DNA of 64,000 nucleotides from Alitta virens (lineage: Eukaryota; Annelida; Polychaeta; Phyllodocida; Nereididae): NCBI GenBank assembly GCA_932294295.1, contig OW028583.1, forward strand, positions 1,949,501 through 2,013,500, written 5' to 3'. The position numbers were made by a program, and so were the translations under genes. This document shows positions 22,401 to 33,559 of this stretch, in pieces. Numbering within the stretch: the stretch's first letter is position 1; each line of letters opens with the position of its first letter. The notes under the pieces are model-generated. The model worked only from the letters and a program-made list of their open reading frames with translations. It did no database searches and was not told the DNA's origin.

Positions 22401-25400
22401 AGACTACAGAACAATGGCGGAATTATTAGAACTGGTACAGTAAGTTGAAATTTGGCTAACCATAAAAGACAATCAGATTAATCTATGATTTATGGTGTTA
22501 AGTGAATGTTATCATGTCAGGTGATTCAAATTGCAGAGTTTGTCAAATTTAATTGTGCTATACGTAAATATTGGCAAAATGTGACATTATTATGTCAGAT
22601 GATTTAAAATTAATGCAGGAATTGTGAAATTAAACCTAAAATTTATTTTTTACTCCTGAAAAAAAAAAGAATTTTCTAAAATTCAAATAAATTGTATTTT
22701 TATAGTATTTCACATGAAAGTTGTGGCTGTCCATAGACATTAACATTCTATTAAGAATCAGCTCCTGCCTTCGTTATTCTGTTTAGGATCCGCCCCCTGG
22801 CCTTCGTTATTCGGTTTAGCATCCGCCCCTGGCCTTCGTTATTCTGTTTAGGATCCGCCCCTGGCCTTTGTTATTCTGTTTAGGATCCGCCCCTGGCCTT
22901 CGTTATTCTGTTTAGGATCCGCCCCTGGCCTTCGTTATTCTGTTTAGGATCCGCCCCTGGCCTTCGTTATTCTGTTTAGGATCCGCCCCTGGCCTTCGTT
23001 ATTCTGTTTAGAATCTGCCCCTGGCCTTCGTTATTCTGTTTAGGATCCGCCCCTTGCCTTCGTTATTCTGTTTAGGATCCGCCCCTTGCCTTCGTTATTC
23101 TGTTTAGGATCCCCCCTGGCCTTCGTTATTCTGTTTAGGATCCGCCCTGGCCTTCGTTATTCTGTTTAGGATCCGCCCTGGCCTTCGTTATTCGGTTTAG
23201 GATCCGCCCCTGGCCTTCGTTATTCTGTTTAGGATCCGCCCCTGGCCTTCGTTATTCTGTTTAGGATCCGCCCCTGGCCTTTGTTATTCTGTTTAGGATC
23301 CGCCCCTGGCCTTCGTTATTCTGTTTAGGATCCGACCCTGGCCTTTGTTATTCTGTTTAGGATCCGCCCCTGGCCTTCGTTATTCTGTTTAGGATCCGCC
23401 CTGGCCTTCGTTATTCTGTTTAGGAACCGCCCCTGGCCTTCGTTATTCTGTTTAGGATCCGCCCCTGGCCTTCGTTATTCTGTTTAGGATCCGCCCCTGG
23501 CCTTCGTTATTCTGTTTAGGATCCGCCCCTGACTGTCCTTATTCTGTTTAGGATCCGCCCCTGGCCGTCGTTATTCTGTTTAGGATCCGCCCCTGGCCTT
23601 CGTTATTCTGTTGAGGATCTGCCCCTGGCCGTCGTTATTCTGTTTAGGATCCGCCCCTGACCGTCGTTATTCTGTTTAGGATCCGCCCCTGGCCGTCGTT
23701 ATTCTGTTTAGGATCCGCTCCTGGCCGTCGTTATTCTGTTTAGGATCCGCCCCTGGCCGTCGTTATTAATGCCGACAAGTCTATTGACGGCCACAGCTTC
23801 CGTATGTTTTAGTCTTTAGTGAGTCCGTTAACAATTTTATTTTTCCTGGTGGTAGTTTCTTTTGCTGGCCTGGTACTATCTTTAACCTTCATAGCAAGTT
23901 GGTGAAGTATTAAAAGTATCATGAAAAAAATATATAACGTTAGTGCTATGGGGGCCATTTGAGGATCTTTTTTATATCTGTGTTTCAGTCTGACAGATTT
24001 CTTAGTGACATGATTATCTTGTTTCATGTATTATTGTCAAACAAAAAAGGGGAAAAGTGCAGTATAGCGGACCCAGATTTATGACCATATTTAACGAGCC
24101 TCATTGCCAGGCCTATGACGTAAAATGCTTGAAATGTAATTATAACGTCACAAACTAATGTAGTTATGATGGGGTTTCATCTTCACGGTAAAGACAGCAT
24201 TTATTTTTGCTTTTTCTTGGGGGCGGTAAACCCCTGCTTATCTACGCCAAATGTTATTTTAATTGTGCTTGAACCTAAAACTTGTTTTATGGCCGCCAAA
24301 AAAGATATTAATATAAAATTACACTGACATTTCAGGCGGCAAAATTGGATGAAGTGGATGGGGTCGTAAGAAAGACCCTTCCCTGCGCACTCGACAAACA
24401 AACACAATCTCTCATCACTTTGATATTCAACAATGACATGTTCCGAGAAGCCATGCAGAAAATGGACATAGGTCAGTTTAAGCTGATCAATGTTATTGAT
24501 TTTTGAAATTAGCACGAATGGTTGTAGGGTGTCTTTTAATATTTCCAGGAATTATTATTATTTCTTGGAATTCAGAATTTCTAGTAAATTATAAGACATT
24601 CTAGTATTTATTCAAACCTCATGATCATTATTGAAAAGTTGTTGTAATTGTGTTTAAACTTTCTAGTAATTCACAATTTTCAGAAATTATAATAATTATT
24701 TAAACTTTATTTTAGAACTGGTATTTATTCAGTCTCTATTATTCAAAATTTTTGGAATTATTCAATATTTTCAGGACACAAACTTTTAGTAATTGATTAT
24801 ATGAATATATCCGAACATTCAATTATATTATATTATATTAATTATTTTAGAACTGGTATTTATTCAAAGTTTCTATATTCAAACTTCTTGGTATTATTCA
24901 GGAAACAAACTTAAAAAAATTAGTAATTATATATATGAATATATCCGAACATTCAATTAATTTATTATTTGTTTTCAAATTTCTGGTAATTGAGACTTTC
25001 TTGTAGCCAGGACGTAATGCAAGTGTACTGAGACTGTTAGCTGAAAATTATTATCAATAATCCGTCCCTTTTTCAGATGTAAAAAAGATGCCCCTCGGAA
25101 AATTATCCAAGGCCCAGATCTCAAAAGGGTTTGATGTTTTGGAAGAACTAGAGGCTGCGGTTAAGACAAACAAGAAAGCTCAACTTGACCAACTCACGTC
25201 TAGGTTTTACACCCTCATTCCTCACGATTTTGGTCGCCAACGACCCCCTATAATGAACACCCTGGAGACGATTCGCAAAAAGAAGGATATGCTGTTGGTA
25301 GGGCCTGATTTCTCATTTGAATGGTTCGATTTAACGGCGGTGTAGATGGTGGTTATACCATCATTCTTAGTTGTGTGAATATACCATTTCTCGACTTTTG

Positions 25401-28400
25401 TAAAATAATATTATTTCTTCCAGGTTCTTGCTGATATTGAAATCGCTCAAGCCATGCAGAAACAGCGCTCAATAAATTTGGAAGTGAGTCAAGTATATGT
25501 TTCACTGATGTTTGTTTTAATACTAAATTATGTCTCACTAACTATGCAGTACAGGTGTAGTGTAAGTTATACCAAAATGGCCAAAAAGGGGGAGGGGGTT
25601 GACCAGTATTTTCTAATGTAGGAAAAAGCAGGGGTGGGGTTCTGTCGAAAAAAACATATCGGGGTGAGGAGGAGTCTTAAAATTCTGGTCCACCTCCCCC
25701 GCCCCTCTTTGTTAAATGGAACAGCCCTGTAACAAGAGGTAAATGAGCTTTGTCATCTCGTCATTACATCTGCCTTAGACTGCAGATGATGTACAGACAG
25801 ACAGACAGTAAATTTGGCTGACAATAAAACTGGTACAAAATGTTTTATAAAATAAATCAGGAGACCTTGTTATTTGATAATTATATACCTTTATAATATT
25901 AATTAATCCTATATTAAATTATCCCTATTTCTATAACTGTTTAGTTCATAGGTAAAAAATAAATAATCTGAATCTGAATCTATCAGCAATTTGTGCCACT
26001 GATGGAGATAACATTGAAATTCAAACCAAGTTGTGATTAATTCAAATTATAATGAATTTTCTTGAATTGTTATTTGGTAGGAAGGAAGTGTGGAAGAGGT
26101 ACCCCATCCCCTCGACGATCAATATAACATGTTGAACTGCGGCTTGAAGTATGTGCCAAAGAAGGACAAAGAATTCAAGATGCTGAATGAATACGTAGAA
26201 AACACAGGAGGTGGTGGATGGGTTAAAGTGTCCCTTAAAAATGTTTGGAAAGTTGACCGTGAAAATGAGGTTCGTATAAAGAAGCAGCTGGGTGGTCTAG
26301 TGGTAATTAAGACACTCGTCTGTTCCTCTTCAGGACCCGGGTTCAATTCCAGGCTCGGGAACCTTTCATGAGCATCATCCCAGCTGAATTTCGTTCGGAT
26401 GAGATGTTAAATTGGGGGTCCCTTGTATTCAGTGTCTATGCTGAGGCAAATAAAAGATCCCACCCATGGGGTAAATGTGGAACATTGGTGGACTCCTCCT
26501 CTCTTACCTCATCAATCAACCCTCGATAGCAGCCAGAACTTGCCTTAGCGGGCTGCACTTCCCACATCTATCTATCTATCTGTCTATAAATTATTGTCCA
26601 GGCCTCGGGGTTCTTAAAGTCGTAGAAAATTCGTGAAACATTGGGTTTTGTAGACCAGTCATGAAATTTCAGAAATTTTCAAACTTATTTATAGTTTAAT
26701 GAGTATGACTATGACTATGAATGAAGGAATTTACAGACATAGAGAAATCACAAAACACCTATACAATGTTACATCATGTGTCTATTACATGTACTTAGTA
26801 AAATCTGCAGCAACGAGGTGACCAGTGCTCTTCTTTTAATCCTTTTAAAAGAAATTTAACGAAGTTATCTGGAGTTATGTCATTTTATCGTAACATGTCT
26901 AGTATCCTACTGGCCTACTTCTCAGTGTCATTAGGGTCCCCTTGTGAGCCACACTTTATATCTTATAAGGCAGACATTCCAAGTCTCACTCATTCAGCGT
27001 GAGTGGTCACTCATTTGGTTGCTGTCTCACTCCTCTAGACTTGAGTATTTTCTTCTTATTTTAAATTGTCTCACTCTAAGAGAACCAGAATAAATCTTTA
27101 ACATTTTATTGTAAACTGGTTGGAAAGGGCCAAAACTCGCTCAATCACCGCTTCTGCAGCCTGCTGAACTTGGCATCTCTGTTTTGTCATAAAATATACT
27201 TTTTTGTCCTGAGCCTATTACATACAAATGTACCTGAATTTATATATTTTTTATAATACCTTCATTTCGGATAGATAAATACTGACAAGCATATGTTCTA
27301 TTTTTACAAGTTATGTTTACGCTTCTTTCAGGGTGATCGTTTCAAAGTGCACGACAAACTCGGAAACAGGAAGTTGCTGTGGCATGGAACAAACGTTGCC
27401 GTGGTAGCGGCAATCCTCAAGGGTGGTCTTCGCATAATGCCTCATAGTGGCGGTCGCGTCGGCTCTGGAATCTACTTTGCTTCTGAGAATTCTAAATCTG
27501 CAGGTTATGGTGAGTATGCATGCTTGGTGATGGATAAAAAAAGAAAAGGATGCCTCTCGTTGAATTTTGGGTCAGTGTTAGACCGTAAGATTGCTCTCAT
27601 TTGTAAGCACGCCGATAAAAGGTCTTGTAACTTAATTTCATGACTTAGTTAATGATGAACGTAACCAGACATCAAGAGAGAACACGACATTTTAGTGGAT
27701 TTTACGGAGTTGTAAAACTTGCATATATGTGATTATAAAGGTTGATGCACTATTTGCGTTTGTTAAGAATATACATCTATGTTTCTTTGGACAGTCCAAT
27801 AGGTAAAACTGTTGTAAACATGTTTTAAACAGATGTAAACTCTTTTCCTAATGCCAATGCTCGGTGTATAGTATGACGATGTTCATGAGATGTTGATGTA
27901 TGACTTGTTTCACGAAATTGGCGTCTGTACTAATAACACAGAAAACTCGAAAATACTCAAAAGGTATTGATCGATTTGGAAGCCTCGAGTATCGATTTTA
28001 GGCATAACCCTCGATAAACAGCCCTAGAATTGTTCAGTCTTGGGGGAAATAATTCATAGTCATATTCAAAGAATATACAACAAACATTTCTGCACAGATT
28101 GTTGCTGGTCATACAAAAAGGAAATTGTGACAACAAGATATCTGTTCAGGGCCGCCAGGCTAAGTTTGTCAAAATTCCATACTGTATAAATTTTATGGTT
28201 TCATGTATTGTATTACAGTTTTGTTTAATGTTCAGACGTTGTTCATGTCTATTCACTTGATCTTGTTTATTTTCTTGGGTTGTTGATGTGTATATGACCA
28301 TTATCAATACTTTCACAAGTTTGTCATGTTTTTGTTTTGTTTTGTAAAGCTTATCAAAAAATGTAATTTTGTAGTTCAAACGAGCCTTTTTACTAGTGGA

Positions 28401-29989
28401 TTTTCACAGAAGTTTCTTGACAATTCCACCAGGTGGCTACAAACAGAATACGGCAATTCTATTGGCTGAAGAAGTTCCTGCCCTTAACTACGATTAGCCG
28501 AAGCAAAGTGTATCCTAGCAGCAGTATTTTTAGTGCATTTAATGTATATTTGACATCTTAACGTTCAGTTGATTTTTGTTATTTCCCAGAGAAAATTATA
28601 ATGGAATCCGTTATGACATGCTATGTCTGAAAAGTAAAGTGAGTAATAAAAGGAGAAGGAAGAGTTATGTCTTGCTGAATTCAAGGCTGCTCAGTGAAAA
28701 GACTCTGTCTATTAGGCTTCATCACCAAAAAGTGCTGTATGCACTGTGCATGCATGATATTGCATGGAGACACTCGGTGAAAAATGACTGATTTTGTTTT
28801 TCAGACATAGACAATAATCACTAACTTATTTAATAAATACACTTTTCTCATGGAAATAACAGAAATCAGTTGAATGATAAAGTGTCAAATATACATTAAA
28901 AAAATACTGCTGCTAGGATGCACTTTGCTTCAGCCAATCACAGCCAAGGGCGGGAACTTTTCCAGCCAACAGAATTGCAGTATTCTGTCATAGCCACCTG
29001 GTGGAATTGTCAAGAAACTTATTATTATTATTCTTCAATACCCAGTATGCAATACATTGCGTAAGATGTACCTGTAGATTATGTTTGTAATATAGTGTTT
29101 GCAGCTTAGCACTGGAAAAGAACAATTTTCCTAATTTCCAAAAATAATTCTGATTTCAGTGGGACCTGCAGGAAAGACAGGAATTATGTTCTTGAATGAA
29201 GTCGTTCTCGGCAAGGAACACCATATCAAGCGAGATGATTGGACATTGAAGGCTGCACCAAAAGGGTACAATTGCATCATCGCAAAAGGACACACTGAAC
29301 CAGGTAATGGTAGTAAATTCACTTCTTGCTAAGGTTGATTAGAAAAAAAAAATTGTTGGTTTCTGATTATTTTGTTAGAAAAACAAGAATCAGGGCTGTT
29401 CCATTTAAAAAATAGGGAGGGGGTGGACCAAACAATTTTCTAATCTCCCCCCTCCCCCTGATAACTGTTTTCTTACAGACCCCCCCCCCCCCCCCTCTTC
29501 TACATTAAGATATTAAGAAAATACTGGTCAAACCACCCCATATAAATTTTTCCAAGATTCCTCCCCCCCCCCCTGATATCTGAAAAATCTTCAAATCCAC
29601 CCGCCCCCCCCCCCCCTCCTCCCCCACTCTTTTTTAAATGGAACAGCCATCATTGATGCCATACCCCTTTACAATTCCAAAATTCCTATGCTCCTATACG
29701 TGATAGGAGGGTTCTGGAAAATCAGTAAATAACTGAAAATATGATTATGATTCAATTATGATATTGAAATGATTGGCACATTTTAAAGCATAAGTTCTTT
29801 TGCTTGTCTATTCCAGATCCAAAGGCTGACACTGAAATTACTATCGATGGAAAGAAAGTCGTGGTACCCAAGGGTAAAGTTATCAATGTGCCGGAGTGGA
29901 GTGATAGCAGCTTTAGTCAGAGCGAATACCTAGTTTACAGGGAAGATCAGTGCCGAATCCGATACCTATTGGAGGTTAAATTCCCATAG
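19480..29989 (+). CDS. PARP3: Poly(ADP-ribose) polymerase 3 (PARP3), ten coding exons
   Basis: Nuclear ADP-ribosyltransferase of DNA-break signalling; it modifies proteins and, in vitro, DNA ends, using NAD+. Coding exons: 19480-19707, 21217-21342, 22188-22439, 24336-24471, 25077-25297, 25424-25483, 26081-26269, 27332-27509, 29160-29303, 29817-29989. All junctions are GT-AG, phases agree, and they give 568 residues (human about 535). Order: basic Lys/Ala-rich leader (1-76, likely nuclear localisation); WGR domain, exons 2-3, with NRWGRV; helical regulatory domain, exons 4-7, with DVKKMPLGKLS; catalytic domain from about 345. The H-Y-E triad is present: H422 in LLWHGT, Y452 in GSGIYFAS, E548 in SQSEYLVY. 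No zinc fingers or BRCT, which together with sequence similarity favours PARP3 over PARP1/2. Exon 7 has a weak donor (gag|gttcgt) beside a SINE. Introns are full of repeats. Confidence 0.95.
20688..21087. mobile_element. MITE in PARP3 intron 1 (GGGCTGTACACC ends)
   Basis: Left end AGGGCTGTACACC, right end GGTGTACAGCCCTG. Subterminal 'acgatacgtatcacgatac' repeats are typical of hAT-type non-autonomous elements. Target duplication not clear. Confidence 0.65.
21503..21679. mobile_element. MITE family C, copy 2 (PARP3 intron 2)
   Basis: Shares 'gcagggggcactacgacgta', 'aagacaataagatgacgtca', 'gttgcatggatgac' and a TACTTTTCTCCCC right end with the copies at 18315 (inverted) and 31754. Confidence 0.65.
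21831..22052. mobile_element. Palindromic MITE in PARP3 intron 2
   Basis: About 50-bp inverted arms: left 'tcgcacggcagccatattgg' then 'catttttgcctcattgacct' (21831-21881), right 'gaggtcaatgaggcaaaaat' then 'gccaacatggctgccgtgtg' (22001-22052). The centre is about 120 bp of non-coding DNA. Confidence 0.75.
22764..23768 (+). repeat. 32-bp minisatellite in PARP3 intron 3
   Basis: About 31 tandem copies of a 32-bp unit containing CTGTTTAGGATCCGCCCCTG and CCTTCGTTATT. Variants cluster: a CCGTCGTTATT form dominates the last third, and some units lack one or two C. GC-rich compared with its AT-rich surroundings. Confidence 0.95.
24051..24303 (-). mobile_element. hAT-like MITE (family H), copy 4, truncated (PARP3 intron 3)
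   Basis: Left end GGAAAAGTGCAGTATAGCGG, with an interior like copy 2 in reverse. It ends at 'ggccgccaaaaaag', without the GGGTTTAGTGC terminus. The following 24336 exon acceptor is 30 bp away. Confidence 0.7.
24520..25020. other. PARP3 intron 4, AT-rich
   Basis: Rich in repeated 'aattattcaaa/ttctagtaatt' and 'gaatatatccgaacattcaatta' phrases (the latter at about 24802 and 24939), suggesting local duplication. No coding exon. Confidence 0.5.
25582..25728. mobile_element. MITE family A, copy 4, left end decayed (PARP3 intron 6)
   Basis: Only the right terminus GTTAAATGGAACAGCCC is clear. The interior has the G tracts and 'gaccagtattttc' phrase of the family in reverse orientation. Confidence 0.6.
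26287..26590 (+). mobile_element. SINE family 1, full-length tRNA-derived copy (PARP3 intron 7)
   Basis: The head resembles a tRNA: box A-like TGGTCTAGTGG and box B GGTTCAATTCC, ending 'aggctcggga'. The body has 'gtctatgctgaggcaaataa' and 'cccatggggtaaatgtgg'. The tail is a (TCTA)n microsatellite. Truncated relatives lie at 1541 and 5164. It starts about 17 bp after the exon 7 donor. A short TATAAA occurs on both sides (26275-26280, 26585-26590), possibly a duplication. Confidence 0.85.
26968..27160 (+). repeat. Dispersed repeat R, copy 2 (PARP3 intron 7)
   Basis: Reverse-complement relative of 4885-5095: shared 'tcatttggttgctgtctcac', 'agacttgagtattttcttc', 'gtctcactctaagagaac' and 'ggaaagggccaaaactcgct' phrases. 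Confidence 0.6.
28410..29020. mobile_element. Long terminal inverted-repeat element (PARP3 intron 8)
   Basis: The left arm starts AAGTTTCTTGACAATTCCAC and runs about 170 bp. The right arm is its reverse complement, ending GTGGAATTGTCAAGAAACTT. Arms contain 'gggcgggaactt'/'aagttcctgccc' and 'cagcagtattttt'. The central 200 bp shows only a short open frame with no domain. A one-armed copy lies at 16850-17175. Confidence 0.75.
29393..29649. mobile_element. MITE family A, copy 5 (PARP3 intron 9)
   Basis: Ends GGGCTGTTCCATTTAAAAAA and TTTTTTAAATGGAACAGCC, with the shared 'attaagaaaatactggtca' core and several C tracts. Confidence 0.75.
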
Positions 29990-31753
29990 GCAGCAGTGTG
30001 GGAGATATACTTTATCGTGGAGGCATAAGTTGTGACTTCAATGCGGATCATTCCATCATACAGCCGTAACCAATGAACTTGCCCAACCACTGTTTTTTGC
30101 TGCGGACACAAATCATATGCAGGAAAGCATTATAGCTGCAAATTAAATAGTGTAACAGGGTGGCCACAGTATTGAGAAACCTGGGAAAATTAGGGAATGT
30201 GAAAAAGTCATTTTCAAGGTCTGGAAAATTAGGGAATTTTATTCCGTCGTCTGAAAAAATTACGCCTGTTTGGAAAGTAACCTTATTTATTGACAGGCAT
30301 TTAAACGAAATTGGGCAAAAGTAAACAGTGTCCAGTCTGGATTATATCAGAAATTAATTGCAATGAATATTGACCAATTCAGGAGTTGTGAAGTTCATTG
30401 GCAGCGGCTGTAATGTATACGTTTGGTATCGTTGGAGAGATTTTAAACAAGAAGGTTTGTTGTTGTAGAGTGCATTTGTTATAAGGAATACCTGATTGTA
30501 ATCTGTGAAGAATTGATAGCTCTTCACTCATTCTATATCAACACTCTCATCTGCCGCTATAAAAGATCATTGTTAATAGACATTTGCATACAAGTTTCAG
30601 CTAGTTCATGGTATGATATATAAATGTGAATATGTTTGTGTAGAGTGAAGATTTATGTATTATAGTGCCATGTTTATCCCACCGGACCCATCTCGGTCAT
30701 ACTAAGTTTCAATTTATCATACATGTTGAAAGAGTGAAAATATTTCTGTGATGAATAGAGCAAAGGTTTATATGTTGAACTAGGCAGCGGCAGATCCAGA
30801 AAATTTCGGATGAGGAGGGATGGGGCGCCGCCATTTAATTGTCTGTGCCTCTCCTTGACTGATAGCCATGTAAAATCGCTGCTGAACAGGGGGAGGGGGC
30901 AGTGGCTGATAGCTTTTTTGCAGCGTGATAGCTATACATATATATCCACAAATTTTTCGCACTTTGATACTTTTATCACAGAATTTTGTAGCATAGATTG
31001 TTCTATCACAGAATTTTGTAGCAGCAGAAGGGTTTATTGTTTAGAAAGCCAGGTGTCTACTGTAGTTATATCATTGTGATACAAGTCTGACTCTGCTCGC
31101 GACCCTTGAATCTTCCGGGTCCCTGGAGACTTAAGTGGCCTACTTTCTTAATATCGCTACGCACATACAACGTATTGCTGACCGAACAAATTAGGTCAAT
31201 GTTTGCTTTGCAAAGAGCGTATACTGCCCAGATTTTGCATGATTTGCCTTCCTTGAACATAACTGAGCAAGTTTGAATCGAGGACCGTAGGTCAAGACTG
31301 CCTGGGTTAGTTGTGCGAGACATTTGGTGCGTTGCTCTCAATGAGAATCTGTAGACGCTCGCAGTGCGCGCCAAATAATTAAACTAAATATAGATGGTGC
31401 GAGCAGTAGACTTGTAGACAGGATACACACATTGTATTTTTAATCTCTTGTAAAGAAGCTACGGTCTGTCCTATCCTGCACGTGAACTGTTGTTTGGTCC
31501 CGTTTCTCAGCAATTAGATCTATGGGGTACACAAATAAATAATCCATTTTGCTAATTTGCCTCGGCCTATAGGTTACCTAAGTATTTCCTAGTGTGATGG
31601 CCCACAAATGTGAATGGGGGGAAATTCGTTTTGGTCCATGAAAAATTCCCGTTGGATTATCATTGGAACTTAAATAAAATATTTTCCACTAAATTCCTTA
31701 ATAATCCAACAAAATTAATATTTAGAATTCCATTCAGATTATATATTTACGAT
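29990..31753. other. PARP3 3' flank and intergenic DNA
   Basis: No further gene. A repeat-like edge 'cagggtggccacagtattga' occurs at 30158 with internal duplication of 'ctggaaaattaggga'. Another decayed G-rich stretch starts at 30783. Short open frames have no domain. Confidence 0.4.
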
Positions 31754-31925
31754 GGGGCGAAAAAGTAACAGTCTACAGGGGGCACTATGACCGTAGTACA
31801 TAAAAAGACAATAAGATGCTGTCACTACACTGTTGTTGCATGGATGACCTCTCAATATAGATTACGTCATCAACAATACTTATCTGCTACAATTACAGTG
31901 ACCTCTGGTGGTACTTTTTCTCCCC
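31754..31925. mobile_element. MITE family C, copy 3
   Basis: Left end GGGGCGAAAAAGTAAC, right end GTACTTTTTCTCCCC. Contains the shared 'agggggcactatgaccgtag', 'aagacaataagatg' and 'gttgcatggatgac' phrases. Confidence 0.7.
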
Positions 31926-32904
31926 ATTATGACATCTAAAGGCGATGGCGCCACCTACAGTTTATTGCAGAGCATTAAAAAATGTTGTTCTCATACAATT
32001 GGGACAGACTTCAAGTGCCTATCTCTTCTGCATAAATTTGCATAAATTTGCATATTGTGATGAAAGTATTTCACTTTTGTATCTGTGCAAGAATTGTGTA
32101 GGGATACAAGTTCATACAACTCATTAAATTGGAAATATCACAGGGCATTTTACAGCGTGATGGATGTGCTAGTTTAGCATTAAATTGTACTTATAGTATG
32201 GCATTACATTTATTACTATTAATATTTTTTATATTTTTGCAGCTTTAAGTTGCAACTGCGAAAAAAGTCATTTAAAATTTGATGATTGAATTATATTTGG
32301 CGAGATTTATCAAGAAAAGCACGTCAGCAACTGTTCGTTTACTAATGTTGAGAATTATGAGTAGGTATCATAGCAATTCTTGGTGTGTAATGGCAAATTT
32401 TATGGTGCAGTAAACCTTCCCAAGGTCAAATTCAAATTGACCAGTGACCACCTGATTTCGAGTTAGATGAAGTTTCGACTTATGAAAAGAGATATATAGA
32501 TGAATAAATAAAAAATGTAATTTAAACAAAATATTCTGCCAACTTTGAGTTCTGAAAATAAAATTGATATTTGATATATATGTACACATTATACTTAGGA
32601 ACGGTTTACTCTACGCAAAATTTGTTGATGTTGTCAAAAATTTGTTTGCATTTCAATGTTACTGGTGTGCATGTCAATTTTAATTGCACCAAAATCATCT
32701 TGTACTTAAAATATTTTTATTGTTTCAAAATTTTTACCGATTACTGTAGAAGAAAGTTGATATATATATTATGTGCTTTCTTTTGGTGCTTATAGCTAAT
32801 TGCTCAGTGTTCGAAATAAGGGCCGGTCCGTTGGTCCTGACCGGCAACTTCAAGGCAGGACAGACAGATTTAATCACTTCCCAGTCCTGGTAGGGACCGG
32901 CAGG
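31926..32904. other. AT-rich intergenic DNA
   Basis: Nothing recognised beyond simple repetition ('cataaatttg' twice at about 32029-32050) and a 'gaccggc'-rich start to the next tandem repeat near 32820. Confidence 0.4.
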
Positions 32905-33018
32905 TTTGCTCGAGGATTGGCCGCTTTCCCACACAGCTGGTTATTGGGACCGGCAGCTTTCCCACATAGCTGGTTATTGGGTCCGGCAGTTTCCCCACAC
33001 AGCTGTTCCTTGGTTCCG
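32905..33018 (+). repeat. About 39-bp tandem repeat, three copies
   Basis: Units contain 'ccacacagctggttattggg' and 'ccggcagctttcc'. The region would translate openly, but the repeat structure explains that. Confidence 0.7.
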
Positions 33019-33559
33019 GCAGCTATTTTGTGCTTACTGTGAACACTGCTTGAAATTTATTATGGTCAAAACTAAAAATAAAGATTTATTCTACTACATT
33101 TTTTTTTGCTTTATACATGTTATATGCAGTAGTGTGACTCTTTATGTTATTCAACTCTTGGATATATCTTATCTAGATAGATTCAGAGATTTTTGCTGGT
33201 CATGAGTCCTCATGGGTGGAGTATTGTTATATTGTTATTTTATATATTTGTTCCTATTTTGGAAACCCACGATTTTTCTCTGTATCTACGCTTGTTGGCT
33301 GATTGATCAAAATGTGTGTTTCTTTGATATATTTAGCAGTGCTTATAGTTGTTTTGAATAAATTATACATAAACTATATATTTCCTCATGACTTAGTTTT
33401 GTTTTATGATCATAGTCATATGTTGTTATGAATTTGTTTTTTTTTAAGCATTTATAAATATTATCTACTGCTGATCATGTCACCATAGCAATTGACATAT
33501 TAATACTAAAATTTTGAGATAGATGAAGCCAGTTCCCATACTGACTGTCTGGATCATTG
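33019..33559. other. AT-rich intergenic DNA
   Basis: No gene or repeat identified. Confidence 0.4.

Noticed and set aside
22764..23768. CRISPR-like array
   Set aside because: Repeats are directly adjacent with no unique spacers; it is a minisatellite in a eukaryotic intron.
26287..26365. Possible tRNA gene
   Set aside because: Box A and box B are present but the cloverleaf is degenerate and it continues into a SINE body with a TCTA tail.
27293..27643. Stand-alone 116-residue PARP catalytic protein
   Set aside because: It is PARP3 exon 8 plus read-through into intron 8; consensus splice sites at 27332 and 27509 define the exon.
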